A DNA stretch of 48,239 nucleotides from CALJIC01 sp039805565 (GCA_039805565.1 JBDLTZ010000169.1:1-48239), one strand, 5' to 3'. Numbered from the stretch's first letter, positions 16,431 to 25,479 are shown. Translations and numbers: made by a program. The notes: generated from the letters alone by a model not told the origin.

Positions 16431-16488
16431 GCTCAGGCAACAGGCGGGGACACGGTCCGGGGCATGACCAGTTACCTATTGCCTGTTG
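16431..16488. repeat. 7-bp-period inverted repeat between lepB and the GT4 gene
   Basis: Left arm: GCTCAGG, CAACAGG. Right arm: CCAGTTA, CCTATTG, CCTGTTG. CAACAGG is the exact reverse complement of CCTGTTG, so the element can fold back. It lies directly upstream of the GT4 start. Confidence 0.6.
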
Positions 16489-16509
16489 ACGTAACGGGCT
16501 TATAATTGT

Positions 16510-17256
16510 TTACGGGAGCGCCGCGTATGTGGGTGTCGTGATCACGCCCCACTGGTCCTGCGGCCAGTAGGAGACCCAGGCTCGGCCGATGACGCGGTCG
16601 AGCGGTAGCTCATTCCACTCGCGCGAGTCGCTGCTGTTCGAGCGGTTGTCGCCCATCACGAAGATGGTGCCGGGCCGCACAGTGACTGCCCCACGCGCGC
16701 AAGCGTCCTCTATCCGGCACGTGGTAGGCGCGCCCTGGAGGTAGGGCTCGTCCATCAGCTGGCCGTTGACGTACACGCGGCCGTCGCGGACCTCGACTGT
16801 CTCGCCCGGGAGGGCGATAACGCGCTTGATATAGTCCTTGCTGAAGTCCTTGGGGTACTCGAACACCACCACGTCACCCCGGCGCGGCATGGTGAAGGGG
16901 TAGACCACGCGCGGCGACAGGTCGACGTTGCCGGGCAGAAGCCGGAGCGGCGCGTTCAGGTCGAAGTGGAAGTACACGATCTTGTTGACAAGGATGTACT
17001 GGCCGCTGTGGAGGCTGGGCTCCATGCTCTGGCCTTCGATCTTGAAATTCTGCACCACGCCGCGAACGATCAGGAACACGAGCAGGATGAAGATCGCAGT
17101 CTCGAGCAGCTCGCGCACCACGCTGCGAACGCCGGGCGTCACCCGCTCGGAGCTGGGAAAGGCCGCGGGGTTCATGTCCAGCTGGCCGGCCTGCTCATCT
17201 CCCGCGCCGCGCGAGTCCTCGAGGCCGAGCCTGCGCCGAAGCGGTGTTTCGTCCAT
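16510..17256 (-). CDS. lepB: Signal peptidase I
   Basis: This 248-residue protein has a cytoplasmic leader of about 45 residues, one membrane anchor (about 51-70) and then the peptidase domain. Box B is GQSMEPSL with nucleophile Ser77; box D is YIKRVIALPGE with general base Lys144; box E is GDNRSNSSDSRE at 202-213. It removes signal peptides from Sec- and Tat-exported proteins on the outer face of the membrane. The frame extends to an ATG at 17301, but that ATG is embedded in a TATAAT box, so the ATG at 17256 is preferred. A single catalytic domain and normal size suggest it is functional. Confidence 0.93.
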   Translation of the reverse strand: MDETPLRRRLGLEDSRGAGDEQAGQLDMNPAAFPSSERVTPGVRSVVRELLETAIFILLVFLIVRGVVQNFKIEGQSMEPSLHSGQYILVNKIVYFHFDLNAPLRLLPGNVDLSPRVVYPFTMPRRGDVVVFEYPKDFSKDYIKRVIALPGETVEVRDGRVYVNGQLMDEPYLQGAPTTCRIEDACARGAVTVRPGTIFVMGDNRSNSSDSREWNELPLDRVIGRAWVSYWPQDQWGVITTPTYAALP

Positions 17257-17299
17257 TGAAGCTTTGATACCTTCGTGTGTTGTGCTTTTCAGCCCTGGC

Positions 17300-17305
17300 A
17301 TTATA
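17300..17305 (-). promoter_or_regulatory. Candidate -10 box for lepB
   Basis: TATAAT on the minus strand, 44 nt upstream of the chosen lepB start. The divergent AmrS-like gene starts at 17345. No convincing -35 hexamer. Confidence 0.4.
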
Positions 17306-17344
17306 CCCCATCGCCCAGAGGAAATCTAGCAGGAGCCTGATGAT

Positions 17345-18337
17345 ATGCGCCTCACGGAACTTGTGGAGCCGATGCCCGACGGGCGGCTGCGCTGCGGTGT
17401 GTGCCAGTGGCGCTGTGCGCTCACGCCGGGGGAGACCGGCCGCTGCCTGGTACGCATGCACGAGCCCGAGGGGATCGTAGCGCTGAACGATAGCCTGGCG
17501 AGCGCCGCCAACGTCGGCCCGGTGGAGGACCACCGGCTGTGGCACTTCTTCCCCGGCACGCCGGTGCTGTCGGTGGGGAGCTGGGGCTACGCCTTCCCCG
17601 CGGACCAGCAGCGCGGCCTGTACGCCCGCGTCCCCGAGGAGGAGGCCCGGCGCCGCCTGCTCGACCCTGAGAAGGTGGCGAGCGTGGCGCTGGAGCGGCT
17701 CTGTCGCGGGGTGGTGTGGAGCTACAGCGACCCTTCGGTGTCCCACGAGTATGTGCTGGACCTGCTGCGCGCCAGCCGGGCGACCAGCCGCTACACGGCT
17801 CTCGTGACCTCGGGCTTCAGCACGGTGGCCTCGCTCGACGCGATCGGCCACTACCTGGACGGCATGAGCCTTGAGCTGCGGGCCCTGGATGACGCGGCCT
17901 CGCGGCGCCTGACAGGGGTGGATGAGTGGCGCGGCATCACGGAGCTGGCTGCGCACGCGCGCGAGCGCTGGGGGGTGCACGTCGAGGTGACGACGCGGCT
18001 GCACCCCGGCGTGAACGACTCCCCCGAACAGCTGGCGGCGCTGGCGAGCTGGGTGCGGGACGCACTGGGTAAGCACACGCCCTGGCATGTGCTCCCCGGC
18101 GACGCGGGCTCTGAAGCGGCAGCGGCGGTGGCGCGCGGCCGGCGGGCGGGCCACGAGGCCGGGCTGCACTTCGTCTACGGGCCCGAGCCGGGGCAGCCCA
18201 CCACCTGCCCGGGCTGCGGCGCGGCCCTGATCGAGCGTGCGGGCGGCAGCGTCAGGACAAGCGGGCTGGACGGCAGTCGCTGCGCCGCCTGCGGTGAGGA
18301 GACCCACATCCGCACGTCGATCTTCAAGCGGCGGTGA
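17345..18337 (+). CDS. AmrS-like radical-SAM homologue lacking the Fe-S cysteines
   Basis: The 330 residues follow the AmmeMemoRadiSam enzyme (AmrS) layout closely: an N-terminal CGVCQWRCALTPGETGRC with four Cys (17, 20, 24, 34), an LWHFFPGTPVLSVGS stretch, the later EVTTRLHPGVNDS and TPWHVLPG segments, and a C-terminal zinc ribbon (C288, C291, C313, C316). Where the family has G-C-N-x-x-C-x-x-C-Q-N, this protein reads GYAFPADQQ: the three cluster cysteines are Tyr82, Ala86 and Gln89. The usual NEP motif is SDP. It therefore cannot hold the normal 4Fe-4S cluster and is probably a pseudoenzyme or a zinc protein. The frame is intact with AGGAG upstream of the ATG. It lies upstream of, and apart from, the riboswitch. 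Confidence 0.75.
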   Translation: MRLTELVEPMPDGRLRCGVCQWRCALTPGETGRCLVRMHEPEGIVALNDSLASAANVGPVEDHRLWHFFPGTPVLSVGSWGYAFPADQQRGLYARVPEEEARRRLLDPEKVASVALERLCRGVVWSYSDPSVSHEYVLDLLRASRATSRYTALVTSGFSTVASLDAIGHYLDGMSLELRALDDAASRRLTGVDEWRGITELAAHARERWGVHVEVTTRLHPGVNDSPEQLAALASWVRDALGKHTPWHVLPGDAGSEAAAAVARGRRAGHEAGLHFVYGPEPGQPTTCPGCGAALIERAGGSVRTSGLDGSRCAACGEETHIRTSIFKRR

Positions 18338-18374
18338 GTGGGCAAACCATGGACGAGGACAGTGATTCAAGATA

Positions 18375-18383
18375 TGGTATAGT
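18375..18383 (+). promoter_or_regulatory. Extended -10 promoter for the riboswitch transcript
   Basis: TGGTATAGT lies about 25 nt upstream of the first glycine aptamer. The TG dinucleotide one base before the hexamer marks an extended -10. No -35 is visible. Confidence 0.5.
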
Positions 18384-18404
18384 ACCTGTAACAGCATACG
18401 CCGG

Positions 18405-18580
18405 TTGATGGGCGCGGGAGAGCACCGCAGATGGTCGCCGAAGGAGCAAGCCGGGGTCGCCGAGCCCCGTGCGAATCTCTCAGGTTCATGGACTGCGCCC
18501 TGACGGCACTCTGGAGAGTTACGCATTGCGCGTAACACCGACGGAGAAACTCGCCGCGGCGAGGCATCTCTCAGGTCAGC
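18405..18580 (+). ncRNA. Tandem glycine riboswitch
   Basis: Two aptamers follow one another. Aptamer 1 has GGGAGAG, GCCGAAGGAGCAA (18437-18449) and CGAATCTCTCAGG (18472-18484). Aptamer 2 has CTGGAGAG (18511-18518), ACACCGACGGAGAAAC (18535-18550) and GGCATCTCTCAGG (18563-18575). These are the conserved cores of the gcvT glycine aptamer. The element stands immediately upstream of gcvT and is followed by an intrinsic terminator, so glycine binding should control read-through into the glycine-cleavage genes, as in the well-known ON switches. Confidence 0.95.
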
Positions 18581-18583
18581 GGA

Positions 18584-18623
18584 CAGAGCTCAGGCATCTC
18601 GCCTGACTCTGCCCGCTTTTTTT
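18584..18623 (+). terminator. Intrinsic terminator of the glycine riboswitch
   Basis: CAGAGCTCAGGC pairs with GCCTGACTCTG (one mismatch, 5-nt loop), followed by GCCCGC and seven T. It begins directly after the second aptamer and serves as the expression platform. Confidence 0.9.
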
Positions 18624-18663
18624 GTGTCCGTGAGCGGCGGGGCGGGCGCCAGCGAGACAAAGT

Positions 18664-18672
18664 TGCTATAAT
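18664..18672 (+). promoter_or_regulatory. Possible internal promoter between the riboswitch and gcvT
   Basis: TGCTATAAT is a perfect extended -10 located 41 nt after the riboswitch terminator and 36 nt before gcvT. If active, it would drive gcvT independently of glycine. Confidence 0.45.
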
Positions 18673-18708
18673 CCCGTCTACCTCGGGTGACGGGGAGAAG
18701 GAGGCGCC

Positions 18709-19818
<1,110 letters not shown>

Positions 19819-19821
<3 letters not shown>

Positions 19822-19886
19822 GTCGTGAGTCTTGAGCGGTGAGTCTTGAGCAAGAGGCCCGGCCTCTCACGAGTCGCCGCTCACGA
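19819..19886. repeat. 7-bp-period inverted repeat between gcvT and gcvH
   Basis: Five tandem heptads TGAGTCG, TGAGTCT, TGAGCGG, TGAGTCT, TGAGCAA are followed by a GAGGCC/GGCCTC palindrome and the opposite-strand heptads CTCACGA, GTCGCCG, CTCACGA. The element folds into a long imperfect hairpin. Its first TGA is the gcvT stop codon. Confidence 0.8.
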
Positions 19887-19910
19887 TAAGAAGGTGGAGG
19901 AGCAACGACC

Positions 19911-20303
19911 ATGGCATACAACACCCCCCAGGACCTTCAGTACACCAAGTCGCACGAGTGGGTGCGGATCGAGGGCGACGAGGCGACGGTGGGCATCACG
20001 GACTACGCGCAGGATGCTCTGGGCGACGTGGTGTACCTCGATCTGCCCGACGTCGGCACCGAGCTTGAGGCCAGTGCCGTCTTTGGCGCGGTCGAGTCGG
20101 TCAAGGCCGCGTCGGACCTGTACCTGCCGGTGGAGGGTGAGGTGACGGCCGTCAACGACGCGCTGATCAGCGAGCCGGAGCTGATCAACTCCGACCCCTA
20201 CGGCCAGGGCTGGATGATCAAGATCCGCATCCCCTCGGGCGCGGTCGGCGGGCTGCTGAGCGCCGAGGCCTACGAGAAGCACGTCGACTCAGTCAAGCAC
20301 TGA
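19911..20303 (+). CDS. gcvH: Glycine cleavage system H protein
   Basis: This 130-residue lipoyl carrier protein has SHEWVRIEGDEATVGITDYAQ at the start and the lipoylation site in GAVESVKAASDLY (Lys65), followed by PVEGEV and GQGWMIKI. It carries the aminomethyl group between P, T and L proteins. GGAGGAG precedes the ATG by about 9 nt. The length is normal. It is flanked on both sides by 7-bp repeat arrays. Confidence 0.97.
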   Translation: MAYNTPQDLQYTKSHEWVRIEGDEATVGITDYAQDALGDVVYLDLPDVGTELEASAVFGAVESVKAASDLYLPVEGEVTAVNDALISEPELINSDPYGQGWMIKIRIPSGAVGGLLSAEAYEKHVDSVKH

Positions 20304-20307
20304 CGGG

Positions 20308-20372
20308 GTCTTGAGTCTTGAGCCGTGTGCCTTGAGCTGGGCCACCCTGCCCTCCGGACATACGGCTCACAG
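20308..20372. repeat. 7-bp-period repeat between gcvH and gcvPA
   Basis: Heptads GTCTTGA, GTCTTGA, GCCGTGT, GCCTTGA, GCTGGGC run from 20308. GCTCACA near 20366, next to the gcvPA ribosome-binding site, is an inverse-type unit. Confidence 0.65.
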
Positions 20373-20383
20373 ATGGAGCATAG

Positions 20384-21721
20384 ATGTCTCACTATATTCC
20401 TATCACGGACGCAGACCGCACCGAGATGCTGAGGACGATCGGCGTCGGGCGGGTCGAGGAGCTGTTTGCGGCGGTGCCGGATGAGGTGCGCTTCCCGCGC
20501 CTGGACCTGCCGCGCCCGATGTCGGAGATCGAGCTGCGCCGCGAGCTGGGCCGGCTGTCCGGCAGCAACGCCAACGCCGGCAGCCACAGCATCTTTCTGG
20601 GGGCCGGCGCCTACAACCACTTTGTGCCGGCGGCGGTGGACCAGATCCTGCGCCGCGGCGAGTTCTACACCGCCTACACGCCGTACCAGCCGGAGGTCAG
20701 CCAGGGCACGCTCCAGGCGATCTTCGAGTACCAGAGCCTGGTGTGCGGCCTGACCGGCATGGATGTAGCCAACGCCTCGCACTACGACGGCGGCACGGCG
20801 CTGGCCGAGGCCGCGGTGATGGCTGTGTCGGCCCTGCGCGGGCGGCGCAAGGTGGTGGTCCACCCGAGCGTCAACCCGCAGTACCGCGCGGTGATGCGGA
20901 CGCTGCTCCAGGGCGCGGGGATCACGCTGGTGGGCGACGAGGACCTGGGCGCGAGTCCGGCCGACGTGGCGGCGCTGCTGGACGACAAGACTGCCGCGCT
21001 GGTGGTGCAGAGCCCGGATTTCTTCGGCGCGCTGCACGACTGGAAGCCGCTGGCGGAGGCGGCGCACCGGGCCGGGGCGCTGCTGGTGGCGCACTTCGAC
21101 CCGATCGCGCTGGGGTTGTTCCAGACCCCCGGCGAGGCCAGCGCGGACATCGCCACGGCCGAGGGGCAGCCGCTCGGCGCGGGCCTGGGCTTTGGCGGGC
21201 CATACCTGGGCATCTTCTGCTGCAAGCAGCAGTACGTCCACAAGATCGCCGGCCGCGTGGTGGGCGTGACGCGCGACGTGGAGAACCAGCTTGGGTACGT
21301 GCTGACGCTGCGCGCCCGCGAGCAGGACATCCGCCGCGAGCGCGCCACGAGTAATATCTGCACCAACCAGGGCCTGATGGCGCTGGCGGCCGCGGTGTAC
21401 ATGAGCCTGATGGGCCGCCAGGGCATGCGGAAGGTGGCCGAGCTGTGCTACCACCGCGCGCACTACGCCGCCGCAGAGACCGCGAAGCTCCCCGGCTACC
21501 GCGTGCTGGACCGCGGGCCGTTCTTCAAGGAGTTCGCGGTGGCCTGCCCCCGGCCCGTGGCCGAGATCAACGCGGCGCTGCGCGAGCGCGGCATCGTGGG
21601 CGGCTATGACCTGGCGCAGGACTACCCGCAGCTCGGCGACGCGATGCTCCTGGCGGTGACGGAGATGAACAGCCGCGAGGAGATCGATGCGCTGGTAGAT
21701 GGGCTCCGGGAGGCCGCCTAG
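20384..21721 (+). CDS. gcvPA: Glycine dehydrogenase (decarboxylating) subunit 1
   Basis: This 445-residue protein covers the N-terminal half of glycine decarboxylase in the split form. It begins MSHYIPITDADRTEMLRTIG and has GSHSIFLGAGAYNHFVPAA, RGEFYTAYTPYQPEVSQGTLQ, DVANASHYDGGTALAEA and FGGPYLGIFCC, typical of the alpha subunit. With GcvPB it forms the PLP enzyme that decarboxylates glycine and loads the aminomethyl group on GcvH. GGAG lies about 6 nt before the ATG. The pseudokinase-like gene follows 100 nt downstream. Confidence 0.96.
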   Translation: MSHYIPITDADRTEMLRTIGVGRVEELFAAVPDEVRFPRLDLPRPMSEIELRRELGRLSGSNANAGSHSIFLGAGAYNHFVPAAVDQILRRGEFYTAYTPYQPEVSQGTLQAIFEYQSLVCGLTGMDVANASHYDGGTALAEAAVMAVSALRGRRKVVVHPSVNPQYRAVMRTLLQGAGITLVGDEDLGASPADVAALLDDKTAALVVQSPDFFGALHDWKPLAEAAHRAGALLVAHFDPIALGLFQTPGEASADIATAEGQPLGAGLGFGGPYLGIFCCKQQYVHKIAGRVVGVTRDVENQLGYVLTLRAREQDIRRERATSNICTNQGLMALAAAVYMSLMGRQGMRKVAELCYHRAHYAAAETAKLPGYRVLDRGPFFKEFAVACPRPVAEINAALRERGIVGGYDLAQDYPQLGDAMLLAVTEMNSREEIDALVDGLREAA

Positions 21722-21740
21722 CGCAGCACGCTGAAGGCTG

Positions 21741-21763
21741 AGGCTTCGGGCATCCGAACGCCT
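21741..21763 (+). other. Hairpin between gcvPA and the pseudokinase-like gene
   Basis: AGGCTTCGG pairs with CCGAACGCCT around GCAT, with one bulged C. It has no T-run; it may be a processing or stability stem in the operon transcript. Confidence 0.35.
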
Positions 21764-21821
21764 GGCAGGACCGACATGCGCGATCAACGCCTGTGCACTC
21801 CTCTGGAGGGAGCGAGGGACC

Positions 21822-22739
21822 GTGGAACTCACCCGCACACAGCTCGAGGCCATCGCCGGGGAGCGGCTCAAGGAGCACCGCGTGCACGGCGGGGGGCGCT
21901 ACACGCTGGGCCTGCCCGGCGGCGACCGGCGCTGCCTGCTGACCTTCGACACGCCCGATGAGGCGCGCACGGCCGCGGCGGCGCTGTCGCTGCTGCGCGC
22001 CGAGGTGGACCTGCCACTGCCGCAGGTGCGCGCGAGCAACCCCGGGGCAGGGGCCGGTGTCGCCTGGGTGCTGGCGAGCGACCTGCCGGGCGAGCCGCTG
22101 GAGACAGTGGCGCAGCGCATCCCCGACGAACAGCTCTACAAGCTCGGCCGGCGGCTTGGCGAGGTGATGCACCGCGTCCATCGGGTAGCCTGCGACCGCT
22201 ACGGGGCGCTGGCGGGCGATGACCCGCTGGCGGCTGACGACGAGCGCGGCTATGTGCTCGGGCGGCTGGCGGCGGCGCTGCAGGGCGTGGTGGCTGATGA
22301 GCTGCTGCGGCCCGAGGAGGCTGACGCAGTGCGGGCCTGGTTCGACGCTGAGTTCATTCCCGTGGGCGGGCGCGCCGCGCTGGTGTGCGGCGGGCTCACG
22401 CCCGCCACAATCCTGGTGCGGCAGAGCGGCGGGAGCTGGACGCTAAGCGGCGTCACGCAGTGGGGCGGCGCGCTCGGGTGGAGCCCGCTGTGGGACCACG
22501 CGCTGCTGCTCGACGCGGCCGGGGCCAGCCGGTACTTCAGCCTGCGGGTGGGGTACGGCAACGCCTACGATGAGGCCACCCGGCGGGCCTACGAGCAGGT
22601 GCGCGAGGCGACGCTGCGGCCGTACCGCGCGCTGCTGAGCCTCGAGCGGCTGCGCACGCTGGGCCCCGGCCCCGAGGGGGCGCGGCGCAGGGCGGCGCTG
22701 CTCGGGCTGGTGAGTGCGGGGCCGAGTCTTGAGTCTTGA
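21822..22739 (+). CDS. Degenerate APH/choline-kinase-fold protein in the gcv operon
   Basis: The 305 residues resemble aminoglycoside-phosphotransferase-fold proteins. After a degenerate N-lobe come LGRRLGEVMHRVHRV (109-122), the helix that precedes the catalytic loop in this fold, then VCGGLTPATILV (188-199) in place of the HGDxxxxNxLV loop, and GVTQW (210-214) in place of the GxIDW metal site. The catalytic Asp is Gly191, the loop Asn is Thr196 and the metal Asp is Gln213, so phosphotransfer is not expected. SPLWDHALLL after it matches the usual next helix. The start is GTG with GGAGGGAG upstream. Its place between gcvPA and gcvPB suggests a structural or regulatory role in glycine cleavage. 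The stop codon is inside a 7-bp repeat. Confidence 0.7.
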   Translation: MELTRTQLEAIAGERLKEHRVHGGGRYTLGLPGGDRRCLLTFDTPDEARTAAAALSLLRAEVDLPLPQVRASNPGAGAGVAWVLASDLPGEPLETVAQRIPDEQLYKLGRRLGEVMHRVHRVACDRYGALAGDDPLAADDERGYVLGRLAAALQGVVADELLRPEEADAVRAWFDAEFIPVGGRAALVCGGLTPATILVRQSGGSWTLSGVTQWGGALGWSPLWDHALLLDAAGASRYFSLRVGYGNAYDEATRRAYEQVREATLRPYRALLSLERLRTLGPGPEGARRRAALLGLVSAGPSLES

Positions 22740-22744
22740 GTGCG
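22724..22744. repeat. 7-bp-period repeat at the end of the pseudokinase-like gene
   Basis: GAGTCTT, GAGTCTT, GAGTGCG in tandem. The TGA stop of the gene (22737-22739) is formed across two of the units. Confidence 0.65.
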
Positions 22745-22812
22745 CGCTGGCATGTTGTGAGGCGCAGAGTCATTGAGCGTAACGGCGCGCACGCGCGCCG
22801 CCTGAGGATACC

Positions 22813-24297
22813 ATGATGCATAACTACGAACCGCCGATCTTTGAGCTCTCGGGTGAAGGGAAGATCGGCGTGAACCTGCCGGAGCTGGATGTCCCGGAGG
22901 CCGAGCTGCCGGGTGGTCTGCTGCGGAAAGATGATCTCGCAGCGGTGCCCGAGCTCACCGAGCCGGAGGTGATTCGCCACTTTACGCGCATCAGTCAGCG
23001 GAACTATTGCATTGATACACAGTTCTACCCGCTTGGCAGCTGTACCATGAAAGCCAATCCTAAGCTCCACGAGGAGGCGGCGCGGCTGCCAGGCTTCGCG
23101 GCGGCGCACCCGCTGCAGGGCGATGAGCTCTCGCAAGGGGCGCTGCGCCTGATGTGTGAGCTGCAGGAGTACCTGGGCGAGATCTCGGGCTTCGACGCGG
23201 TCTCGCTGCAGCCCGCGGCCGGCGCGCAGGGCGAGCTCACCGGCATCCTCGTGTTCCGCGCCTACCACGCGGACCGCGGCGACGGCGAGCGCAGCGAGAT
23301 CCTGGTGCCGGACTCGGCGCACGGCACCAACCCGGCCACCGCCGCGATGGTGGGCTACAAAGTGGTGGAGGTCAAGAGCGACGCGCGCGGCAACGTGGAC
23401 CTGGATGACCTGAAAGCGAAGCTCTCGCCGCGTACGGCCGGCCTGATGCTCACCAACCCCAACACCGTGGGCCTGTTCGAGGAGCGGGTGATGGAGGTGA
23501 CGCGGCTGGTGCACGATGCGGGCGGCCTGATGTACGGCGACGGCGCCAACTTCAACGCCATCCTGGGTATCGCCAAGCCGGGCGAGCTCGGCTTCGACTT
23601 CATGCACTACAACCTGCACAAGACCTTCACCACCCCGCACGGCGGCGGCGGCCCCGGCTCGGGGGCGGTGGGCTGCACAGCCGCGCTGGCTCCCTTCCTG
23701 CCCGGCCCGCGGGCACGGCGGGTCGGCGACAGCTACGAGCTGTTCACGCCCGAGAAGAGCATCGGCCGCATGAAGACCTTCCACGGCAACTTCGGCATGC
23801 TGGTGCGTGCCTGGACGTACATCCGCACGCTGGGCGAGCGCGGCCTACGCCAGGTGAGCGAGACGGCCGTGCTGAACGCGAACTATGTGCAGGCCAAGCT
23901 GCGCCACGTCTATCCCGTGGCGATGGACCGCACCTGCATGCACGAGACGGTGCTGATGGGCAAGCTGGCCGAGGCGCCCGGCGCGCGCACGCTGGACATC
24001 GCCAAGCGGCTGATCGACTACGGGTTCCACCCGCCGACGGTCTACTTCCCGCTGATCGTGCCTGAGGCGTTGATGATCGAGCCGACCGAGACCGAGTCGA
24101 AGCGTACGCTGGATATGTTCTGCGACGTAATGCTGGAGATCGCCGAGGAGGCGGCCCAGAACGTTGAGAAGCTGCGTCAGGCGCCGAGCACCACGCCGGT
24201 GCGGCGGCTGGACGAGGTGCGGGCGGCGCGGCAGCCGATCCTGAAGTACGACGCGGCGGTGTTCGCGAAGCTGCGCGAGGAGGGGATCAAGGGGTAG
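22813..24297 (+). CDS. gcvPB: Glycine dehydrogenase (decarboxylating) subunit 2
   Basis: This 494-residue protein covers the catalytic C-terminal half of the split P protein. Signatures are YPLGSCTMKANPK (72-84), PDSAHGTNPATA, YGDGANFNAILG, and HYNLHKTFTTPHGGGGPG with the PLP-binding Lys270. Together with GcvPA it makes the heterotetrameric decarboxylase. The ATG is preceded by GAGG. It is the last gene of the operon. A long perfect hairpin follows. The dihydrolipoyl dehydrogenase (L protein) must be encoded elsewhere. Confidence 0.97.
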   Translation: MMHNYEPPIFELSGEGKIGVNLPELDVPEAELPGGLLRKDDLAAVPELTEPEVIRHFTRISQRNYCIDTQFYPLGSCTMKANPKLHEEAARLPGFAAAHPLQGDELSQGALRLMCELQEYLGEISGFDAVSLQPAAGAQGELTGILVFRAYHADRGDGERSEILVPDSAHGTNPATAAMVGYKVVEVKSDARGNVDLDDLKAKLSPRTAGLMLTNPNTVGLFEERVMEVTRLVHDAGGLMYGDGANFNAILGIAKPGELGFDFMHYNLHKTFTTPHGGGGPGSGAVGCTAALAPFLPGPRARRVGDSYELFTPEKSIGRMKTFHGNFGMLVRAWTYIRTLGERGLRQVSETAVLNANYVQAKLRHVYPVAMDRTCMHETVLMGKLAEAPGARTLDIAKRLIDYGFHPPTVYFPLIVPEALMIEPTETESKRTLDMFCDVMLEIAEEAAQNVEKLRQAPSTTPVRRLDEVRAARQPILKYDAAVFAKLREEGIKG

Positions 24298-24308
24298 GGA
24301 TTGAGGAA

Positions 24309-24366
24309 GCCTGACAGGTGCGGCAGGAAACTCCCGCAGGAGGCACGCCTGCTCCACCTGTCAGGC
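24309..24366. terminator. Bidirectional hairpin between gcvPB and the M42 peptidase gene
   Basis: GCCTGACAGGTG pairs perfectly with CACCTGTCAGGC (12 bp) around a GC-rich insert that can itself fold (GCAGG...CCTGC). The two genes converge on it. No T-run, so termination may be factor-assisted. Confidence 0.6.
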
Positions 24367-24374
24367 GCTGCGCA

Positions 24375-25436
24375 TCAGGCGCGCGTGACGAACGTGTGCA
24401 GCAGGTCCACCGTGGCGCGGACGTCGCGCTCCTCGATCATCTCGAAGGCGGTGTGGGTATAGCGGCAGGGAAGCCCAATGAGCACCGCAGGTGTTCCGGC
24501 CCCTATGAACGGTATGGCGTCGGAGCCGTAGTTGGCGTACACCCCGTGCTGGAAGGGCACGTCGGCGGCGCGGGCTGCGTCGGCCAGGCGCCACAGCAGC
24601 CGTTTGTCGTAGTTGATGCCGGCGTCCTTGTGGACGAGCGTGGGGCCGCCGCCGAGGTGTGCATCGTAGTCCTTCTCCTGGACCGTAGGCACATCACCCA
24701 CCAGCCCCACGTCGAGCGCCAGCATCGCATCGAACTGGTGGTGCGCCGCGATTGCGCGTGCGCCGTGCAGGCCGTTCTCCTCCTGGATCGTGGCGGCGAG
24801 CCACAGCTCGTGGTGCAGTGCCCCCGGATCGAGCTCCTCCAGCAGCAGGTCCATCACCGCCAGCAGCGCCCGGTCGTCCATCGCCTTGCCGGCGATACGG
24901 CTGCCGAAGCGGCGTGCGGGCCAGCTCCAGATCACACCTGCGCCGACGTGTACGCCGCGCGCCTCGGCCTCGGCGCGACTGGTGGTGCCGATATCCACGA
25001 AGAAGTCGTCGAAGTCGATATGGGCCTTGTCCATCTGCTGCTGGGTGAGCACATGGCCGGTGGCCGCGCCGAAGATCCCCTCGGCCACGAGCCCGTCACG
25101 GCCGACGACCTGCGCCACCTGGCCGACCATGTAGCGGCGGTCGGGCGACTGGCGGCGTGGCCCCTGGGCTGTGTCCAGCAGCAGGAATCCCGCGGGTGTG
25201 ATGTGGCGCACCACGAAGCCGATCTCGTCCATGTGCGCCTGGATAAGCAGTCGCGGCCCGCTGCCGCCGACTTTGCAGAGGACGTTGCCGACGGCGTCCT
25301 CGTGCCACTCGGCGACGCGGGGCTGCCAGCGGCTGCGGAGCCAGGCGCGGACACCCTCTTCGTGGCCGGTGGGGCCGGGGATAGCGCACAGCTCTTGGAT
25401 CAGGCTGAAGATAGTCTGGTTGTCGTTGCTCGGCAT
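24375..25436 (-). CDS. M42-family metal-dependent aminopeptidase
   Basis: This 353-residue protein matches the M42 (FrvX/endoglucanase-like) di-metal peptidases. Metal and catalytic residues are visible in order: the His of IQAHMDEIGF, the Asp of GKAMDDR, the Glu pair of TIQEENGLHG, the Asp of ALDVGLV, and the His of CRYTHTAFE. These cytosolic enzymes trim short peptides and form dodecamers in several species. The ATG at 25436 is chosen over an in-frame start 36 nt upstream because the TGGTACAAT promoter at 25471-25479 would leave no room for the longer form. It is downstream of the HD-GYP gene but has its own promoter. Confidence 0.9.
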   Translation of the reverse strand: MPSNDNQTIFSLIQELCAIPGPTGHEEGVRAWLRSRWQPRVAEWHEDAVGNVLCKVGGSGPRLLIQAHMDEIGFVVRHITPAGFLLLDTAQGPRRQSPDRRYMVGQVAQVVGRDGLVAEGIFGAATGHVLTQQQMDKAHIDFDDFFVDIGTTSRAEAEARGVHVGAGVIWSWPARRFGSRIAGKAMDDRALLAVMDLLLEELDPGALHHELWLAATIQEENGLHGARAIAAHHQFDAMLALDVGLVGDVPTVQEKDYDAHLGGGPTLVHKDAGINYDKRLLWRLADAARAADVPFQHGVYANYGSDAIPFIGAGTPAVLIGLPCRYTHTAFEMIEERDVRATVDLLHTFVTRA

Positions 25437-25470
25437 TGCTTCTCTGTTCCTCGGTAGTGGAAGGGGCTGC

Positions 25471-25479
25471 ATTGTACCA
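25471..25479 (-). promoter_or_regulatory. Extended -10 promoter for the M42 peptidase
   Basis: TGGTACAAT on the minus strand about 35 nt upstream of the ATG, between the peptidase and the HD-GYP stop. Same form as the elements at 35510 and 43131. Confidence 0.55.

Noticed and set aside
17256..17301. Longer lepB start at 17301
   Set aside because: The ATG overlaps a TATAAT box on the same strand and would have no leader or ribosome-binding site.
17573..17640. Selenocysteine or frameshift explanation for the missing cysteines in the AmrS-like protein
   Set aside because: There is no in-frame TGA in the region, all three positions are ordinary sense codons, and the downstream similarity stays in the same frame.
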